A DNA stretch of 64,000 nt from Tulasnella sp. 424 (taxonomy: Eukaryota > Basidiomycota > Agaricomycetes > Cantharellales > Tulasnellaceae), in the NCBI GenBank assembly GCA_019633425.1, contig WSUB01000089.1:62001-126000 (forward strand). The letters run 5' to 3'. Below, in pieces: positions 59,779 through 64,000 of this stretch; within the stretch, counting starts at the first letter, position 1; every line of letters starts with the position of its first letter. Made by a program: the position numbers and the translations under genes. Under the pieces are notes generated by a model. It worked only from the letters and a program-made list of their open reading frames with translations, searched no databases and was not told the DNA's origin.

Positions 59779-61086
59779 TTGAGCTGAGAGCCGTAATCTA
59801 ATGTCGAGCCCCGTCGAATGTGTCAAATGCTGCTGTGATGGATTATGTGAATCTTGGCAACAGTCCGCAAGAGTCACAGTCGCACTTACCCAAGATCAGA
59901 GGCAGAGGGGCGGTTCAGTCCTTTTGGAACAGGTATGTGACAGGTGGTTGTTTATCTTTGGCAGTCGACGCTTACTACGCCGGGACCTTGAGACCGCTCT
60001 AAGGCGCCCGAGGGGGAAGGCGAAAGCGTGACTGTCTCACTCCGCTGACGTAATAATAACGCCTGTCACATCCACACTTTTTTCAACTTACCAGCATCGG
60101 CAGTCCTGCGATCGACGACGACGAACGGAGATCTTGCGGTAATGGGAAGGAAATCTTGCGCCGTTCGCTTCCGATTTCACCGGTTCGTCCAAGCCGGATA
60201 TGGCTTCACGTGGTCCCCTGCAACTTCCTTGGCGACGCTGCACGTTCCGCATTGAACAACCCGGTGACTGAACACCTCGCACCAAACGAGACCACTTTGA
60301 CTCTGCTATACGGCATGCCTGCCGCTTTATTGTATATCCTACTGGCCGATCCATTCCATTGGAGATTTCTTTTAATTCAGCCATCGGGTATCCGGGCAGC
60401 CATCCGCACCACTGCATACACACGAAGACCGCACCAGTCTTAATCACCGCACGAGAAATTTTTGGGTGCCGAATCGGCCCTACTTTAGGCCTCATTTTCT
60501 CACTCGATGTGGTATTCTCGGGCCAACCGAAGGTATCCACCACGCCAGCCAGGTGGATCCACGATTGCAAAGATATGCACTCGGGAACCATCCTCACTCG
60601 CGTACGGAGGGACCGATGTTCGTGCCGCCGGAGGCTAGTCGGGCGCTTTTATTTTACCGGACCGAAAGTGGAAGGTTGATAACGTGAAAACGATCTTCGT
60701 TCTTTGACAAACAGCCGAACTCTCATTGGCCCCCAAAGTCCCAACTCCTTTGTAGCGGCGCGAAAAGGTATTTACCACGCAGAGCACCCGTATCAGTCGT
60801 TATCTAGGAACCAGCCCACGAGGATGTATCTGATAGTTGGAGCTAACCCCTCATCTCAGTGTCAGGCTTCGGCGAGTCTACAGGGTTGTTCGGGCTCCGT
60901 TACCAGCAGTCCAAGAAGCTCTATCTAACCCGGGAACGAACACGCATAGGAGGTGTGAACCAAGAACTTGCCCTCGATTATCACATGAGCTATACAGCCT
61001 CAAACCCCATTTTTCCCTCCTAGCAACTCGTTATCAGACTTCGGATCACCCGACTTGATCTGGCTATCGAGCCCTCCCCTGCTAGG
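59779..61086. other. 1.3-kb region without a supported gene
   Basis: 5' flank of the TLC gene and 5' flank of gene F. The open frames around 60088-60680 overlap on both strands and match nothing I know. Confidence 0.4.
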
Positions 61087-61094
61087 TATATAAA
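61087..61094 (+). promoter_or_regulatory. TATA box of metallothionein-like gene F
   Basis: TATATAAA about 115 bp upstream of the start codon. A pyrimidine-rich leader follows (61130-61195). Confidence 0.6.
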
Positions 61095-61205
61095 GGCTAC
61101 CAGTCCCCAGTGGATTTCTACCTCAACCCTCACAACCCCCTCCCTTCTGCATCTCTTATTTTCTTTTCTCTTTTACTCTTCTCCAACTTAAATCCACCTC
61201 TAGCA

Positions 61206-61455
61206 ATGGCTACTGAATGCGAGACCGTCATCAAGCAGGCTCAGCCCGGTAGCGAGCCTAAGGCCTGGTAAGTATTCCATCCCTTACGTTACTACCTGTG
61301 GGGATGGAGATTGATGACGACTTGATCTCCCTGTAGCGGCTGGCCCTGTACGTGACTGACTCGCGGTGCGAGCGAACCCTCTCACTAACTTGACTCGGCC
61401 TTCTTTACCCCCAGCCTGCGAATGCGAAACCGGTCCCAATGGCGAGAAGCGTTAG
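61206..61455 (+). CDS. Metallothionein-like small protein F (short form, 4 Cys)
   Basis: Three exons (61206-61267, 61337-61347, 61415-61455), 37 aa: MATECETVIKQAQPGSEPKA, then CGWPSCECETGPNGEKR. It matches gene A in having only the four core cysteines and a charged, cysteine-free end. Exon 2 is again 11 nt (CGGCTGGCCCT) and encodes the Gly-Trp-Pro linker, with phases 2 and 1 at its borders as in all other members. This independent copy, far from the 31-39 kb cluster, strongly supports the micro-exon model. Metal binding is inferred from the family only. Confidence 0.7.
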
Positions 61456-62352
61456 AGGATGCTCTTCCTGGGCGCGAGGTAAGTTCTTCCGCAGTCTACC
61501 GTCATTGCCGAACCTCACTCATGAAGTTGTGTGTTGTTCACGCATCAGCCTGGATGCTCCCTAGCGGTTTTGACGGAACGTTCATTTTATCGTCGACCGT
61601 TATTCAGGCGCACGGCAAAGAGCTTTCCATTTATTTTGTATACTCCCTCTCCCTGTATATCTATCTTGAAATACAGCCTCTCCTTGCGCTGAATGAGATC
61701 CCCCGCACCCTGGTGAACATATCGTCTTGCAGACCCAGCCTGATCGTCCCCGTCCGTATGAAGTCGATGCTCGCAGCACGGAGCCGTACCTTCAGCTGTC
61801 CTCACGCAGGACACGATGATCAAGGTTGTCGTGTCATCCATTACCGATCGTCTGAGTCTCGATTTGGGTCCTGAATACTCAGGCAATGCTAGCTTAGTCT
61901 AGGTTATCCTGATCAAAGACCCGCATGTGCTAATACTATTTTGAATCCTCAACTCCGATAACGCGAGACGTCGTCTTATGTCTCAGCTATGGCACCGATC
62001 ACAAGGAGGGGTGTGCGCCTCCATCATGTATGTACTGTCTTCGACGAGTGCGACAAGACATGAGGATAGTTAAACAGCCCAACAAGAGACTGATGAGGTG
62101 CCCTAACCGGAAGTAATATATCTCTCTCAGCGACATATATACCCAAAACGCACTAGCTTCATCTGCTAAGTGCATCGAAGCTCAAGCCACTGTTTGTTTT
62201 GCATAGTCTAAGGCTCACGTTCTCACGCTTCTCACCACCACCTCTGCCAAAAAGAATCCGCGAACCTCCGACCCACACAAAAAGAGTAAGCAACCGCTAT
62301 TCCAGTTGTACAAAACAAAATCTTACTGAGGTTTGTATAACAGGACCGCATA
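61456..62352. other. 0.9-kb region upstream of thioredoxin
   Basis: No conserved coding sequence. A TATA-like stretch (ACATATATAC) is at about 62142-62151, about 200 bp before the thioredoxin start; the 5' leader may contain an intron. Confidence 0.4.
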
Positions 62353-62961
62353 ATGTTCCGTCAAATTGTCCGTTCTCCATTCGTTGCCTCAGCTACTCGT
62401 TCGGCAAATGTGTCTCGAAGGGCGTTCCACGCATCCCGTTTCGCCAAGGAGCACTACCTAGACGCTACTCCAGAGGTCTTTGAGAAGCAAGTCCTCAACG
62501 CTTCGGACCCGAACAAGCTTGTCCTCGTCGACTTTTACGCCGAGTAAGCATATGCCAGCTCCGCCCCCCCCCCCCCCATTGTGTAGTTGCTGACACACAA
62601 ATCGCTCCAGCTGGTGCGGTCCATGCAAGACCCTCACACCTTTACTCAAACGGATGACTTCAGACGTGTCTGAGACCGACGGCAAGAAGGTCGACCTTGT
62701 GACCGTCGACACGGACACCCAGGCAGAATTGGCCCAAAAATATGACGTGCGTGTTATTATTATCAACCCAGCTTAAAATGTTTTTGCCGTTTTCCTGATC
62801 TGAACTATTCTTGCCTCTTGGCGAATGCTTAGATTCGCGCACTGCCTACCGTGACGGCGTTCAAGGGAGGCAAGCCACTGGGCCACTTCGTTGGTGCCAT
62901 CCCACCACCTGAGCTCAGCAAGGCATTGAAGACATGGGTTGCGGCAGCCCCTCCTTCGTAA
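62353..62961 (+). CDS. Mitochondrial thioredoxin
   Basis: Three exons (62353-62543, 62611-62746, 62833-62961), 151 aa. An Arg/Ser-rich presequence (MFRQIVRSPFVASATRSANV, then SRRAFHASRF) indicates mitochondrial import. The thioredoxin fold follows: LVLVDFYADWCGPCKTLTPL with the active-site WCGPC, VDLVTVDTDTQAELAQKY, and IRALPTVTAFKGGKPLGHF with the conserved cis-Pro. It resembles yeast Trx3 in architecture and would reduce protein disulfides in the matrix. Intron 1 contains a run of 14 C (62564-62577). Confidence 0.93.
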
Positions 62962-63450
62962 TTCACCGCTTAAACAGACCAGCCATCGTCATCATCGAGT
63001 AATGCCCACAGATCTAGAGGAATGTAATCGCCTAGTGATTTGCTGATAGAGACGCGCCGTGGCCCGTGGATTACATGTATGGGGGAAAACCGAGCTATAT
63101 GTCAAAAAAAAGGACTGACCAGCATTTGCGAGAGAGAGGGAGAAAGGAAAGAAGACAACCGCAAAAGAGAGGGCACAGAGAGAAAGGAAGAAAAAAAAGT
63201 GCAATAGAATAGATACGGGAAAAAAGCAGAGCAAACGCAAAAAAGGGGTGGGGGGACTTCAATCGCGGAAGAACGGGAGGAGGGGACGAAACTGAGTTGT
63301 CGGTGAACGGATACGGACGGCTTGCAAAAACTCCGACGAAAGACGCCCATTGTCGGGACCGCGACGGCGGAGGAGTGACCTGATGACCGCCCATCGGAAG
63401 GTGCAAAGTTGGACACCGCGCGGTTTGTTGATAGTGGCTGGTGTCACCGC
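62962..63450. other. Intergenic region between convergent thioredoxin and G-gamma genes
   Basis: Shared 3' flanks. Purine-rich on the plus strand from about 63100 to 63290. No gene is supported. Confidence 0.45.
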
Positions 63451-63987
63451 TCAAGCGATTACGCAGTTGCATCCCTGCGCTGGTGGTGCATATGGGTCTT
63501 CGTTCTTGCCTAGAGGTCCCCAGACCGAAGGTACCTGCAAGGGAAAGAAAAGGAAGTCAGGACTGAATTGTTGTTGTTGCTCGGCGAAACTGCAAAGTAG
63601 TGCGTGCCATGGCATATGGCCCAGAACGCGCATCTCGTCGTCAAAGTGCAAAGCACGAATGAACGATGCCATGCTGTGCCACGCCATGCCGGCACTCCCT
63701 GCAGTCTCGATTGAAATACGCACCAGGTGGTCTTTTGTTGTCTTGCAGTATCGAATCAAGCTAATGTGGTTAGGGCACCGCGACAGACACCAAATGATCG
63801 TGAGTTCGTCTGATTCGCAAGAACAGCAGGACGTGGAAGGGGACGGGGTGACTGGACGGGGGTTGGGTGTTTGGATGAAAATGGCTGACCTGGCGCTGGC
63901 TTCGCTGACACGAATACGAGGACGAGCGAGGTCGTCCCTGAGCCGTTGGTTGTGCTCTGTGAGACGACGAAGCTTGAGCTCAGACAT
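63451..63987 (-). CDS. Heterotrimeric G-protein gamma subunit
   Basis: Three exons (63890-63987, 63724-63760, 63451-63534), 72 aa. It begins [20 protein letters not shown], the N-terminal coiled-coil helix that pairs with G-beta. [20 protein letters not shown] and [16 protein letters not shown] follow, ending in a CaaX box (CVIA) for prenylation, with an adjacent Cys for possible palmitoylation. Length and layout match fungal G-gamma of the Ste18 type, which relays pheromone and nutrient signals at the plasma membrane. The 37-nt middle exon is supported by phase and by the RYCxxTKDxLVPS block. Confidence 0.88.
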   Translation of the reverse strand: [178 protein letters not shown]

Positions 63988-64000
63988 AGACTGCTTGTGT

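Noticed and set aside
60088..60680. Open frames on both strands upstream of metallothionein-like gene F
   Set aside because: They overlap each other, have no known motif and lack convincing splice or start context.

Overview
The window reads as nuclear DNA of a filamentous basidiomycete, most likely an agaricomycete. Protein-coding genes are densely interrupted by short introns (mostly 46-125 nt), codon use is moderately GC-rich, and the conserved proteins (PRCC-like splicing factor, histone H2B, Abd1 cap methyltransferase, Rsp5, complex I 24 kDa subunit, Rad9, Rab11, G-protein gamma) are of fungal type. All exon-intron models were derived by hand from splice signals, reading phase and remembered family conservation. 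No search was run.

Layout. 0.3-3.1 kb: PRCC-domain gene (+) facing histone H2B (-). 3.5-8.4 kb: four tandem paralogues of a small three-helix DUF202 membrane protein (+), all with the same three-exon structure and an N-terminal acidic di-leucine motif. 8.7-13.0 kb: an SDR oxidoreductase and the mRNA cap guanine-N7 methyltransferase (+). 13.5-19.2 kb: a DUF1776/Ysc83-type protein and the C2-WW-HECT ubiquitin ligase Rsp5 (-). 19.3-23.4 kb: gene-poor, with two adjacent palindromes and a frameshifted TPR-repeat relic. 23.4-30.8 kb: an unrecognised basidiomycete-type protein, complex I 24 kDa subunit, an Fmp25-like mitochondrial RCC1 protein and the checkpoint clamp subunit Rad9. The two mitochondrial genes share a 121-bp divergent promoter.

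31-39 kb and 57-61.5 kb hold a family of tiny cysteine-rich, metallothionein-like genes: six intact or near-intact members, one decayed copy and one inverted exon fragment. All intact members carry a 5' exon encoding a CET[VI]VK-type motif and a micro-exon of 11 nt (14 nt in one) encoding a Trp-Pro-type linker. Some then have a CxC-rich tail and others have none. Four loci between 32.8 and 39.3 kb arose as a dimer duplicated in tandem.

39.9-42.3 kb: a large arrestin-like protein with LPxY motifs, a plausible Rsp5 adaptor. 45.5-57.4 kb: a tandem array of Rab11/Ypt3-type GTPase genes. Two copies are intact. Two have lost exon 1 and are joined instead to sequence that also lies upstream of the metallothionein-like gene at 57.5 kb. 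The array contains a 95-N assembly gap. 58.4-64 kb: a TLC-domain membrane protein (-), the last metallothionein-like gene (+), mitochondrial thioredoxin (+) and the G-protein gamma subunit (-).

The most unusual material is the metallothionein-like family, its duplication history and its recombination with the Rab11 array. Four introns in the window are best explained as GC-AG introns.
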